A stretch of 64,000 bases of DNA from Mytilisepta virgata (lineage: Eukaryota; Mollusca; Bivalvia; Mytilida; Mytilidae). Position 1 is the first letter of the stretch. Each line of letters begins with the position of its first letter. The translations under genes and the position numbers were made by a program. The notes beneath the pieces were generated by a model, which was not told where the DNA came from, searched no databases, and saw nothing but the letters and a program-made list of their open reading frames with translations. The DNA is taken from contig CM051521.1 in NCBI GenBank assembly GCA_028015205.1, positions 96,510,513 to 96,574,512 of the forward strand, given 5' to 3'. Positions 1-14,400 of this stretch are shown piece by piece.

Positions 1-2288
1 TTAATATATAAAACTATCTAGATATCGTAGCAGGGTCTTTCATGGTATAATAAACTGTGGATTCATTTATTTCATGGGTTTTTAATTAAGTGAAAATGAG
101 TTGTTTTGAGTTTCAATGTTCGTTTTAATTTTCTAGACAGCAAACTATATAAATTGTGCATAACATAGGTAACCCAATGACGTTATGAATTCACAGTACC
201 TAACTGCAGAGGGTTTATTAAAAAAGAGAAAATTCAAGTTAAATTTTTTTTTTTATCAGTACAACATATGGAAAAGGTTTCCTTTGATACCAAATAAAGG
301 TATATTGTTTTGTTCCTTTGTATAAGTTTGGCAAGAACTAAAGTCAAAATAGATAAAAGAATAGCTCATATGGTTACAGTATGAAGATATTTATGTATAA
401 AAGATGATACAATCTCAGCATCTACAAAGCTTTGACATCTCTGGCTGGCGTGGGTATACATATTTTACTGGCTCCAAAATTTAGCTAACAGATGTAGAAA
501 CTAATCAAATTCAGGATTTATCATCTGGCCATGTGCAGTATTAAAGGTTCGCAGTGAATAATATTTATATGGATTTGTCAACCAATCAAATTTGGCATTT
601 ATATGTTTGAAATGACAAATTCTGTTTTGTGTAAATTGATGCAGATGGCTAAGCTGGTATTACCATTACTAGCAAACAAGGGTACACCCTGTTGTAAAAT
701 TATAATCCTCATTTATTTTCCTCCAAACAAGACAGATAAAATAGAAGATTCTTGTTGACCCAAATTATAAAAACTTATGATATTAATGAAATAAAAAATA
801 CAGTTAACCAAGAAAACAGATCTATTATAAGTTGAGGTTAAAACTTATTTGTAAGAAACCTCTGGTAAATGATTTGAAATGACTTTGTTAATAAAACTTA
901 TACACCCTTAAACACACAGTAATGAGAACCAAAGTTGTATGAAAGACAGTTGAAAGTAAAAGATTTCCCATTTGAAGATAAAATGTGATGATTTTACTTC
1001 ATTAGTCTGATTTTATGTTCTTTGAATAATTTGGCTACATGACACACAATGGAAGGACAAATCTCCCAAGAAAATATTTTAATGGAAATAATGGAAAAAA
1101 TACCCTGTAATGTATCTTAGCATTTTACTAGGATTGTGAAAAAGTTGTATGATTGGGAAAGGTAAAGGGTACTTTGACCCTTAATCTCATCAGTATATTA
1201 CTGGCTTTGAAGTTATTTGGATGGAAGTAAAATTTTCATAGGAAAAAATATTTCCAATGCAAAAAGCCTCATATAATTTAATTTTTTGAGCTCACATAAA
1301 ATAACTTTTGTATTTAATGAACTTTATATATTTAATTTTAGAAGAAATTTTCATAAAAAATCACTAAATCAAGAAAAAACAATAAATTCTTTATTTTTCA
1401 AATGCATTTCCTTGCATACATTATATTTAAATCTTGTCATTTGTTACAAAGAAAAGTCATGAAAACCACATAAAAATTCTAAATAATTTGATAGATGGAT
1501 TTGTTTTTGGTGGAGATACATAGTAATAAAAACATGAAATGTTGGATTTTATAAAAGATATTTTCCTTTTTTATGATAAAATATTTACAAAATCAACACG
1601 AAATTTTTTCATGTAATTTGCATAATGACAAAAGATTGTATTTGAGTCTGCCCTGAAGATAAATCGTTTTTCTCTGTTGTTTTAAGATGTCATCGTTGAT
1701 GTTTTGATCTAAGAGGAACACCTAGATTTAATGACAGTAGAATACTAATGAATTCACTTCGATTTTTACTGCTTTTTTTTCTCCTTTTTGACTGAAATTG
1801 ATTGGACTATTTTATTTAAAATGTGCTAAATGAAAAATTACTTGCTTCCGAATATTTTAATAATGTTTTCCATTTTATTCTACATGCCTATGGTATAATG
1901 TTTACAGGTTTAATTTCAGCCCCATTAGCTTTGCTGTTGTGTCATCAATTTATTATGCATATATTTTAATACATGTAAAAATAATTTGTAAGCAAGAAAA
2001 TATTTTTGTCTTCCTTGTTCAATAAATATTTTCTGTCAGTTATTGTTGCAATATAATGATTTGACAATAGTAAACAATTTGGCCTAGTTTAAATTATTTA
2101 ACCCAAGGTTAGATTTAAGTTACATAGAAATGCACTATAGTTAACCAGTTGTTAAATTTAACCATTGCTTAAATTGGTTGAAAAATTGGTAGTTAATCTG
2201 TGTAAATGAAAAGATATGGGGTATACATACACAACAGTACACTATTGAATCAGTCTGTATGTAGCTAAACAAACATTGTCTGTTTCAG
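1..2288 (+). other. intron of unc5 (upstream part outside window)
   Basis: AT-rich and without a supportable exon. Given the transmembrane exon at 2289 this is intron sequence; the TSP1 and Ig exons must be further upstream. Confidence 0.7.
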
Positions 2289-2444
2289 TAGCACCAAATG
2301 AAGCACAGAAGGGGAATATTGCCATCTATGTAGGACTGTGTGTATCGTTTGCAGCTCTAATAACAGTTGTTGTAATAGTTGTTATCTTCCTTCGACGCAG
2401 GAATCGCCACCATCATGGTATGTTGGATGGCTACTCTAGTGGAA
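2289..2444 (+). CDS. unc5: unc5 exon: transmembrane segment and juxtamembrane
   Basis: The acceptor is TGTTTCAG ending at 2288, and the exon enters at phase 1. It encodes a short polar stretch (APNEAQKGN), a hydrophobic helix of about 24 residues (IAIYVGLC to VVIFL), then RRRNRHHH, a typical stop-transfer signal. The donor at 2445 (GTGAGT) leaves phase 1 and fits the next exon. A second good donor, GTATGT at 2418, lies inside the exon. It would end one nucleotide past a codon boundary in a different phase relation, so 2445 is preferred. Confidence 0.9.
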
Positions 2445-5400
2445 GTGAGTTGTTTCCCATGGGGGGTTATTGATAAAAGTATGCTCATACTCATGTAGAT
2501 CCATTTAAAAATTTATTATGTCATTTGTGATGATTTTGAGAGTCTTATTTAACACTAGATCCTACCTTGGAATAAGTACCAGATATAAAGCATATAATTC
2601 AAGTAAGTTATGGGGTAAATTTTGATTTGTTTTACATACTAATTATAATGTACCAATACTTGTTCTATAAGGTTTTGAATACATAAACTGTTAAAAAATT
2701 CAATCTTCTAATCCAAGCAAGAATATTTAATAAAAACAAACTGACTATGAAATCAGGTGTATTTATATAAAACCAATATCCTTAAAAGCTAGTTGTAAAA
2801 TTTGATAAAATCTTCAGTTTAATTATAGGCCTTCCCTAATTTTCTACTTCTAGTCACAACCAAGCCTGGTTTAATCTCAGTTACCCACCAATTTAAAAGT
2901 GATAACTTGTAGAATTAATTTCATTTTAGTGTTCTTTAAAAAGCTTTGATCATTTGGACTAGATAGAATCACAGCTCAATTTTATGGGATCCATTTCAAA
3001 TAATAAGTAAGGAGGTTGTTTTAAGAGCAACTGTTCTTTGGGGTCATAAATGGGGGTATATGTTCAGACAAACAGGAAATGAAAAAGTTATTTTAAAAAG
3101 CAGAAAAATTAAAAGTTTGGCTTGCATTTCATGTTTCAAACACTTTGCAGGAAACACAGTGAATAAGGTTCTAATACAGAAATGTGTTAAATAAAAAAAA
3201 AATGCAAACAAATTGTACTAATGGAATTCTTTCTTTGTGTAGGAAAATGGGTTACCGAGGTAATCACTTTTGTTATTTCGGTACCAGAATATCGGCATAG
3301 TAGAAGACAAAGGAATGAAAATACTGTTTAACATATTACTGTTGCAAATTTCAAATTCCAGTCAAAATTAGCACCTAGTAGGTTTTTCTCTACTCTGAAG
3401 GGAGTAAAAGCATATTACTGTCAATGTTAATATTCAGAAAGATATACTAATGGAAAAGACTTTGATTGCAAAATCGATGAATATCCTTGTTAGATTCGAC
3501 CTGGGGCTATAAATTTTCAATGAAAAATACATTTTTAATGAATTACTGGAAAAGCAATTAATAAAAGGGTACAGACTGTAAATATTCTGGTTAGACTCAT
3601 TGTTAACTTATTTCAGTCTCATAAAAATTATCGCAAATAAATTTGATTTAAACAAGACGAGAGTCTCCATTTAAAAAAAATTTATAATGTAATCTTGAAA
3701 TGCTATTAAAATCCAATAACTTTTGACTTGTAAAGTAAATTTGTCTTTCGATTGACACAAACGTCTCGGCTTGACATAGAAATAGACTTTGTCCCGGGTA
3801 ACAGACCAAGCACAATATATTCCACGTAGAAATGTTTACTTTAAATGCACAGATGCATCATAACTTAGATATTTATCAATTATATATAATTAAGTTTTAA
3901 AATCAGATTACCAACACATTATATTTGTTTAGTCTACCTTTATTGTGGCAGCCACTCCCGCCTTTTTAGACCCATAATTCCATTTTGCATTAACGGAAAA
4001 CAAGATGGATTGAAGAGATAACAGTATATGAAGAAATATTACTTCATAATTTTCAATGGAATAAATTTAATTTCAAATTCTGACAACTTAATTTTGTCAA
4101 ATTTAATATTTCAGATGTTTTTTAGCAGTTAAATGTACCACGCAAGAGTGCAATAAATTTTAAATCTAATTGAAAAGGAGTTCTACTAAAAATTATCTCT
4201 TTTGATTTTCCAGACTTTATTAAATTATAGTATTAAAGTGGTTTTTTTTCTACTCTGTAATTTGTGTAAGATCATATAATGCATTTTGTATTTTAGAAAA
4301 GAAATAAGAGAAACTAGAACAATTTATGTAGGATTCATAGTACCAATTATATTTAATTATTGAATTTGATCATATGCTGAAATTAAATGTTAAGATCTTA
4401 TTAGAACAAGACTGTTTATAGTTTGCAGTTTTCTGTGAATCCATCACTGATTTTTCTACATGTACTTTAAAGCAGTTATATTAATTTCTGTTAAGTTTCT
4501 ATTTTGAAGATATTATGAGATCCCTATCCCATTTTCAAAAATTAACATATGTATATGATAGAGAATTTTTTTTCTTCAAAATTATGATTTTTAAAGTATG
4601 AAGATATACCTTCTTTTTGGTTAAAAGTTCAAATCAATGTAAACTGGAGAAAAAAAGATGAAGCTATCACCTCATGCTAAAGCTATTTATCCCTGTCCTA
4701 AGACGTGTCATATAACATTAGTAAATTTATTGCCACTTTATCTTATAAAATTTTTATTTTCAGGTCCAAATTCTCCCAGCTTGTCGTCAAATGATGAAAA
4801 GAAGATTAATAAAAATGGAACAGGTAAACATTAATTCCTTTCCATAACAACAAGAAAATGCTGGTTATTACGCAGATCAGTGATTAATTGTCCTGGAGAA
4901 ATATTAATCATAATAAAAATCACCGATGAATGAAGACATAATTATATAATCCAGGAGAGCTTAGGACATGCTTTAATATGAAATAATGGCACCAGGCAGG
5001 TGTTTAATGCATAAAGTTTTACCACTATTCTGTTGACATTGTAATTTGTTAATGGTATCCTAGATTCAGATTCTATTTTAAGTATTGGGACTGCATCCTT
5101 TATCGACCAAGTTCATGATGTCTATTGGAAGATATTTTTTTGTTTATTTCAGTATCTGCTGATAGCAAAGCAATGAAAAGCTTGCCAGTGGTAGATCAAA
5201 AGCCGGCATGACATTAAAAATTTCTCCTAAAAGCAAATCCTAGGCTATAAAATGGCAGATGTTTGAAAATTCCTTACTGTTTAATATATTTGTTCAGCAA
5301 AAATAAGTTTTAAATCTTAAAGCATAAAATTGTTGTGTGTTCAAAGTTAAAATAATCTATAGATTAGGAACACGCTTTATTTCATAGCTCCCAAGCATAA

Positions 5401-8400
5401 TATAATTTTCTTCAGAAAAAGATGTAAATTAAAACAAAATCCCCAGAGGAGGAATTCTTATCTGACCAAACAGATTTATGTAAATTGACTTTTAATGAAG
5501 TTTTTTGGCAAAGTGCATTGAACTAGTACTCTTATTAAGATATGAGACTGGTACTTGATGGTGACCAGCTGAAAACCTCTTGTCCATTACAACATCAATT
5601 GATTTCAAGCCTATTTCACATTGATTTTAATCATAAAATAAGTATAAAATTAAAGCTAATATTATATTGAGAATTTTATGAGTTGGTTTTTATATTGACC
5701 TCGCCAATAAAAATGATATTTACTGATGTATATCTGTTTCTAAATAGCGGAGAATAAAGCATATTTCTGAAGTCAGTAAATTTTAAATTGTCAAAGAAAT
5801 CAGTCTTCTCATCAAGATAGGCTTTAAATCAGAATATTGTTAATCAGAAATAATATTTTGCTGAACGAAATATAAATTACAATCAGATATCTGGTTAAAG
5901 GGTGGAAGGAAATTGAGGCACCATCCTTCTTATCCCGTCAGAATCTTTATTAATAATTCATTGTAGGAAAGATGACAAATTTCTTTGCTTGCCAGTGACA
6001 CTTGGTTATTTGATGAAAGGCGACACTTAATTGCTTTCTATTTGCTTAAGCATTCCCTGTCTTTGATAAGCTGAACATGCAAATCTTACATATGTTGTTA
6101 GCGTAACTATCAATATCGTTTGCATGCTCGTCAACAGTCGAGTTCCCTGGCAAAAAAACAATGAGGGTATGAATTTCCAAATAGATTTGGTAGATATAAA
6201 GAGTTATGGGTCTTGATTGGTATCTGTCTTTTGTCTTTTATGACTGAGCATCATTTTCATACCCTATAACATAGAACATTGATAACGTTTGTGTTTATAT
6301 ACAAGTAAATCTCCTGTGCAGTAATATATAATGTTGATTGTCTAGGTATATAATTAAATACATAACGCCGGAACATGTAATGTCAACTGATGCATTCTTA
6401 CAAGGATAAAACATCTTTGTTTTGTCATGTTGTGTTTCTTCTGATAGTGTTTTATTTCTTTGTTGAGTTCCTCGGTACATTTTGCCATTAGTCATGTAAT
6501 ATAGATTTCTTTGTATATTTTTTGCTGTAAACAGAAAGTAGAATATTTTTGGATATAAGAATTACTGAAGATTTCATTTGATTTGATTTAGGCCCAGGCA
6601 AATCATTTAAAGAAAAAAATACAATTATGTGGAAACTAACCTTGTAAGGAACTACACAATGATATTTGTACTTTTTACACTACGATTAGTTTCAGTGTGA
6701 TATTAAATATTTTAAGGATCGTTGTGAAATTTCACAGTGGAATCCCAGACAAGTAATAAAAATGTCATATTTTTATTTTCTTTTAGATATGATTTCAGTT
6801 CAGCCTGACCTGACACAAACAATGGTCTCTATCCCATATCAGAGTGCCACACCAAGCCCAGAACCACCAAATAACAACCATGTCAGTTCTGTGGAAAATA
6901 TTTATGACAAGCCTGATATAAACTTAGACAACAGACATTCAAATTCACTTATAAATGCGGGACAGCCGTACGCAGAGTCGTCAATTTCAAATCATTCAGT
7001 TTCAAACCATTCACACCATTCTGGTGAAATGTCGGATAAAAATACAATGACAGTGAGTGCTGTAGGGGCACGACCTCCATCATTAACCGACAGTGCAATA
7101 ATGGACCAGTTTAATCGTAATTCGATGGCTTCGATGCAGTTGCCAAGTAACATTGATATGGAAGCAGTAGTGTGGGGTACATTTAATCACATGGGAGGGA
7201 GGCTGGTCCTCCAAGAATCTGGTATGTTTACATACAGTTTATAGATTGACTTGATGGAGACATTATATAGAGTTTCTATTATGGTCTTCTAAAGATTTTT
7301 CTAAGACATTCTTCTAAGCTTTTTTTGGTGCAGTGAAACTTCTATTTGTGTGGAAATTTAGAATACCAATGATATAGAGATCTTTAAACTCAATTCAATT
7401 TGATACATGTCTTTGCAAAACATAACTGTTTATTGAAACTAAATAAACATTGTTGAACTGTAATAGTGTGATTTCACATTGAAAAGGGAATATATTTTAC
7501 AGTCTCCAATGACTAAAATTGACATCAGGTCTGAAAATGCAGTATTGGTTATTTGTAACAGTATTGACACATATTTTTTTTTATTATGAAACATTTTATA
7601 GACTTCATCTATTGAAATATAAAATTAAATCTTCCTTTAGAAGTTAATAGAAATCTTTGAAACATTTTTCTTTACTTTCATTCTTTAATCTTCAGGTTTG
7701 TCTATTTATAAAAGTAAATAGCTTGCACCTGGTGGCACAGTTTATAGATCTAAAATATAACTATAGCCTCTAAGTAAACAAAATTATGGTTTTTTAAGTA
7801 AACTTTTATTAATGTGAAGTATAATTTCCTCATAAATATTGTTAATAAAAGACTTGTTCCATTTTGATAACCCTCAGTGCATTTATGTTTTCTATTTGAT
7901 AAATTGTCGTAAATTGAGAATTATAAAAGAGAATTTTCTGCTATTGATCTTAAGAAATACTAAATTTATAATTCTAATATTGAATATTGATTGAATATTG
8001 TTAAATCATCCGATTTCTTTTTTTTCAACAGGTGTCAGTTTAACGATTCCTGAAGGCGCAGTTAAAAAGGGAACCTCAGAAGACTTTTTCATTGCAATGT
8101 GTCGAGATGACAAAGACAGACCCAAATTGTTAGGTAGGTGGGACCATCAGATCTATAGTCTGAAGAATTGGATTTATATCACCTTTTCAAAGGTTGAACA
8201 AATTTGACTTGGTAAACATCTTATTTAGATAGATGTAAATAATGATTAACAGAAAGTGCTGGCCCATAGTCTTGAGGTCGATACAAGATAGATTGTCAAG
8301 ATTATTTATAAAGAAGCAAACAGGGGTCTGCATTACACAATTGATGATATTATATAAACAAGCAGGAACATCATGCTACCTGTATGATACAGGTGTATGC

Positions 8401-11400
8401 AGTTAACGATTTTCACCTGAATACATTATCTTATTGTACACCAACGTAAATGCATTGCGGCAGATTAGGCGATCTTATTCAATTTGACATGATAAATATA
8501 TTTCTTTCGCATTGAGAAAACAATTTCGTAGCTGTGGTATCCCGATAAATAAAATTCTTATTACAGTTACTGAATTAATCCTAACTTATTGTTCCTGTAA
8601 AGTGAATTTAAATGTAACAGGTCAGGCAATTGGTGGTCTTATTGGTTTAGCATATGATCTATGGAGAAAAATCACTCATCATGGAAAATAAGCAACAATT
8701 CATATTCTATTAAACTGCTGAATGAGAGGTTTTTGTAACCTAGTTTGTCTAATTCTATTTGATCTGTGAATTATTTCATTTGATTTTGCATGTCTAGATA
8801 TTTGTTCGTAGATTGAATTTAGGGCTGTCACTTAAAAAAGCATGAAAGGAAAAAGATGCATATTAGTACAGTGCATTCCATATTGTGAGACTACATTTTA
8901 TGTTATATCATGTGGTCTTTATAAAGGAGACTACAAACAAACAAAAACAAAACATGCAAAATATAAAAAGAAATGAAAAAATAGTACCTGATTACTATTG
9001 TAAGCTTGAAAAGTCTCACTTAATTTCAAACAAAGATCTAACAGTAATGTTAATAACACAATAGTAATTAGAATTAATTAGTAAGGTAGGAAATAACTCC
9101 CACATTTGAATGCAACATATATTTTTTTCAGATCGACAAACTATAATAAGTCCTGTGATTTTGTGTGGTCCTGGTCAGCCAGGCATTTTAAAGAAACCAT
9201 GTATTTTATCTGTCCAACATTGTGCCAACATGAGACAAGGAGGGTGGATGCTATCACTGTGTGGCAGTGATACACCCGCAGAAGAACCTCCACGATGGCA
9301 TGTAAGTATTACTGTTTTTACCCTTAAAGAATAAAAAATAAATGAGAAAGGAAGGATATAACACTGTTTTCCAAACTTTGAAACTTTAAAAAAAAATGTA
9401 TTGCTGTCAATTGTTTTGTACTTGCAGTGGATGTGATACTTTTCTACGTGTTGAAGGCCTCACTGTGACTTTCAGATGAAGAACATCAATAGAGAACTGT
9501 TCCTTTGCTAATATATATGTTGGGATCCTTCTTTCAAATTATGTATTAAATTCTATGTGTTTTGGGAAAAATAAAATGTTCCATGATCCAGCATAATTTT
9601 CTTTCTGAGCATTATATATATATATATTCCTAAGAAAATAAAAAAAATTAACATTGTAAAAACTACAGAGCTTGCTTTTTCTGTCATATTGGAAAAGCCA
9701 TGACATTTAAAACCAAGTACATTGTGAGATTGATTGTTTCATGCTGGAAAGATATCAAAAATAATAACATTTCTGATTTTTTTATTGTCAGGAAAGGAAT
9801 AATAGTCAATAAAACCTATAAATTAATTTAGTTAAACATTAAACAGTTCTCTTTGAATGAATATAAAAGGTTCTCTTAATGAAACTACTGCATGATTCAG
9901 TGCTATAGTTATGATTGTCAGTAATTTTCACAGATAGCCAATGAAAACTTTTAATGTTATTTCCTGCATTTTCTGCGATCCTGTCACAGATAGAAATGTT
10001 AATTTCCTGTTGGATATCGGGTGCACATTATTGTATCAAATGACAGCTGTTTTTACAAAAAGATCACACAGTATTCTAGTAGGAATGTCATTACTATTCA
10101 AACTTTTAAAAGGTTAATAAAGACATCAGGATTATTAAGTAAAACAGATTAAAACCATCCATAGGAATTAACACTAATGAAGCTTCGACCTAAAGAATTC
10201 AGAAATTTTCATTCGTAATTACAGATTTGCATGTTAAAGAACATTTTCACTGAGTCAAGTGATTCGGCGTGAATTGTAATCTCAATCTAATTCAATTTAT
10301 TAAAGAGTCTGTATTGTATAAAGTGCTTAAGATTGTCACAAACATTTATTTTCCCTTTTTGTTACATTTTTACAGCACTTTGTTAGTGATTTTTTGCTGT
10401 ATCATGATAGATAGTATAGTTTATTAGGCAGTGATAAAAAATCTTGTTCAATGAAGCTTGGTATAACATTATTTTTATCTCAATACATGCGGTATTTAGA
10501 AAGAAGTCCTGTAATTATACATGAAATGAGGTTTTTTATGTATTTTATGGGAAAGAAAAAAAAAAAAAAGGAAGTAGGTGCAGCTGAAAAAGGACAAAAC
10601 CTTAAAATAACCCAGATTATCTTTGATTGTCTTTCTCTTAGGAAATATAGGATATGATTCATCTGGATGTAACAACCTTTTGTTTTTTTTCCTTTCAGAG
10701 AGTAGTTACATTAGGCCAGGAAACAATAAACACATCAGTATACACACAGTTAGACCCTACACAATGTCATATAATGACCGAACAATTAATGAGATTCGCT
10801 TTAATTGGTGAATCAATACCTGGAGGCAAGGCAGTGAAAATCTTACGACTAGCGGCTTTTGCTGCCACACAGAATCCATCCATGGATTTCAACATTCGAG
10901 TTTATATGGTGGAAGATACACAAGATGCATTGGAGGTAAAGAAATTTTAGGCTTTAGTATCTGATGAATTCTACAGCCACCAGTAAAACCTAGATCACTA
11001 TGACCTATGTTTCTAGGTTCATCAAATATGTTTGGCCAGGTTGGGTATTTGATAGAAATTTACAGCATGATATATATTTATGACAAAAAAATCTGACAAT
11101 TGAAATAGTCTTAATACATGTAAATACACTTCAGTATTTCAGCATAAAGATTATGTTTTGAGACTGACTTGGTTCAATTTCTAAGGGTCAAAGCCAGTAG
11201 AAATGGTTTATGCTTACAAAAATAGATTTTTGTGCAAATCATATGTTTATTTTACAGTCTTGTTTAGAAAATGTTCAAAACTTTAACTAGAAGGTGTAAG
11301 TGCACTTTATGCATTAGTAACATGTTCATTTCAGACAATAAACCACAAGTTATTGACAACCAATATTCATCAAATGAAAAAGATATTAAAAACTTATAAA

Positions 11401-14400
11401 AATGTCATGGGGAAATCATGTTTATAATACTTAATGGTTATTTACATATTCATAAATTCCATTTAAAATATGAAACAAAAGGTTATCATGGGTTCAGAAT
11501 TTGACTTTGTATTCCTTTTGAAAAATGTCTTGTAACAGATGTAAATGATAATACTATCATTTGTTGTCCTGGAGGTCTGCAGGGTTTCTAATGTATTCAG
11601 TCATAGAAAATGTATCTATTCTGTCATATTAAAATGATAATTTGTAATTTATTGTCCCTAAATCAAACAGAATTCTGATCCTGACAATGTCTTTTTTGCA
11701 TATTTCATCTTAATTATGACAAGAATCTTATTTTCTTTGAAATTTGATTCACATTCCCTTCATTTTACCCTCATATGTATGATATCTCCTATTAATATTA
11801 CATTGTTCATCAGAACATTATAGAGATAGTGTACTGGTCAGTGTTATCATCTGGCTATATTAAAGTGGTCATTTATCATGCAGAGAACAACCTATAATCA
11901 TAATCACCACTTTATCCTGCACATCCTGGTCTCCATGATGTTTAAATAAACATCAGCTGTTCCTCGTCTTTGTATAAAATCACAAATAAATGATGGAGAA
12001 AATAAATCTTGACAAAACCTTCTTATCTGGACAATTGGAACGTTGTGGAATTTTGACAGTGAAAAATTTGCAAGACAAATCAGACTACATGTGCCAGCTC
12101 ATGCATTGGTTTAGCCGACCAATTAAACGAATGAAATGAAAACAAGAGACAAAGTGTTTTTACAGTAAAATCTAAATTAATACCGATTTTATAAGGTTTT
12201 TGACAAGAAGAAAGATTAGCAGCTCTAGAAAATGTAATCAAACATGGGACAAAATCACGTACTTAAAACATAAAATTGTAATTATTTCTCAGTGATTAGG
12301 TAATTTATCATACTTTTAATTTTCCTGCATGTTGTTGTCGCAGAGATCAAACTCCTTTGTCTTGAAATTCTGTCCTTTGTGGAAGTTCTGTATCAGATTA
12401 AAAAAAAGATCCTTTTCTTTACTCTAAAATGTGCCAGCCATTACTAATGAAGTATTTATTGTTGAAGGACAACCAAGTCTGGATGATGTAAAGAGTTAAA
12501 ACACTAAAAAGACTAAATATGTATAAATCAAAAATGCAGTTGATTGTCAGGGTGTTATTACATAATTCTCAAGCATTGTTTTATTTTAACAAATATAAAT
12601 GCAAGTCATTGTATTATCATAATTCACAATATAGGACATACTTACTTTGTATATGATCCTTTCAAAAAGCAAATTAAGAAAATGAAGATGTTACTAAACA
12701 ATCTTTAATTTGCATTAGACTTTCAATTTTTAATCCCCAAAATTTATTTTGTATTATTCTTTGATATTTCATAAAAATTGAATGAATCTCAATCTCAATC
12801 AAGTTTTTATTTGTTGGTAGCCCTGAGAAAGCGGTTGTTTTATCCATAAACCATTTGTTAATAGAATGCATGTATTTATTTTCAGAGTGTGATACAAGAA
12901 GAAAATAAATTTGGTGGTAGATTACTGGATAAACCAAAACAAATTCCATTCCAAGATGGGGGACACAACTTATGTCTAACGATAGAAGAGTTATCACCTG
13001 GCTGGAGGAGTAAATTAGCTGCTAATTATCAGGTAATTTTTATCATTTTTGTGAAAATTAACACAAAGAAGGTGTGAGAATGAGACCAGATAATATCCTA
13101 TAAATAGAATGGATTTTCTTGTGTATAATTAGTAAGATATTGTAAATTGCATTTTGCATGGTTAAATGTGACCTGTTCTGACGATATCCAACACCTTATT
13201 GATTGTATGCCCCTAATTACAATCAAATAAAGGAATATCTGATCACTAATTATGCTAAAATGAAGTGACTGGTTATTATTGATAATACCAGAATTATAGG
13301 TGTTAAGATGTGTCTTCAGGGAGATAATTATTTGATATTACCTGGTTTTGCACCTGGCCATCATGGTCATCAGAGCAATCAGCTCTGAAATGAACATCAT
13401 GTTGAGGTGTAAATGATGTGTTGGTGTGGCGTGCGGCAGTTTGTACTGTATTTCTGCTTATATCACTTCGTAACAAGCTGAAGCACGTGTGTCTTCTATT
13501 CAGCAAAGATTTATAAACATTATATTTAATGGGATACATTAAATATTTAAAAGATTCTATAAAAAATAATGTGGTCTTCTTTCAGTCAACTGCTTTAAAT
13601 TCAAATAAACTTTTTTTCCATCTTGCCATGTGTTAAATGTTTATACTGGCTGTCATAATATGACAACTTGTCAGGGTCTGTATATTTTGTATAAAAATAG
13701 CAGTTTCATGGATTATAAAGTAAACGTGGAACATAGGAAACTGAATGATACTATAAGTGGGGGCTAAAATGTTTAAAAGGTTCATTCAAGTTCACACTGG
13801 CTGGAAATTAAACACATTTCCTGTGGTTAATTTTCTAATAAATCTTTACAAGAAATGACCAATTCTGATAAATTAATGGTCATTAATTTACATGCATAGC
13901 TAACTACCAATTTAAATGTCTGAATAACAGTAGACAGTAGCATTGCCCATATTTTTATAGCAACCCTCATCAAATTGATTGAAGAGGTTTGTCATTTCAT
14001 TTCCATGTCCCCCTGTCACTGTCGTAAACTGACACATGTTTGGGGGTGGGTCAGCAGGATTATACTAGACTGTAATTGAAACACATATTAAAGGGTCAGT
14101 AGGCTGTCAAAGGAAGCAATGAGTTTGTTTTGACGGAAAATCAATGGAACTTCATATCAAACAAATTGTTCATTGTTTCTGACCACAGAATTGGGAAACA
14201 AGAGCTTGTTCAAATTATCTCCAATAGTCTGTGATAAATCCAAGCCATGTGTCTATAATTAACTTATTGTTATCTTTTAATTAGATTAATTATCTTTGAT
14301 TAACTTCAATAGTTACAAATATTGAATTAGGTAAAATTTTCATGCATTAATATGACCCATAGCGTGAAACTTTGATCTTGGCCTTCGGTGGCCTAGTGTA

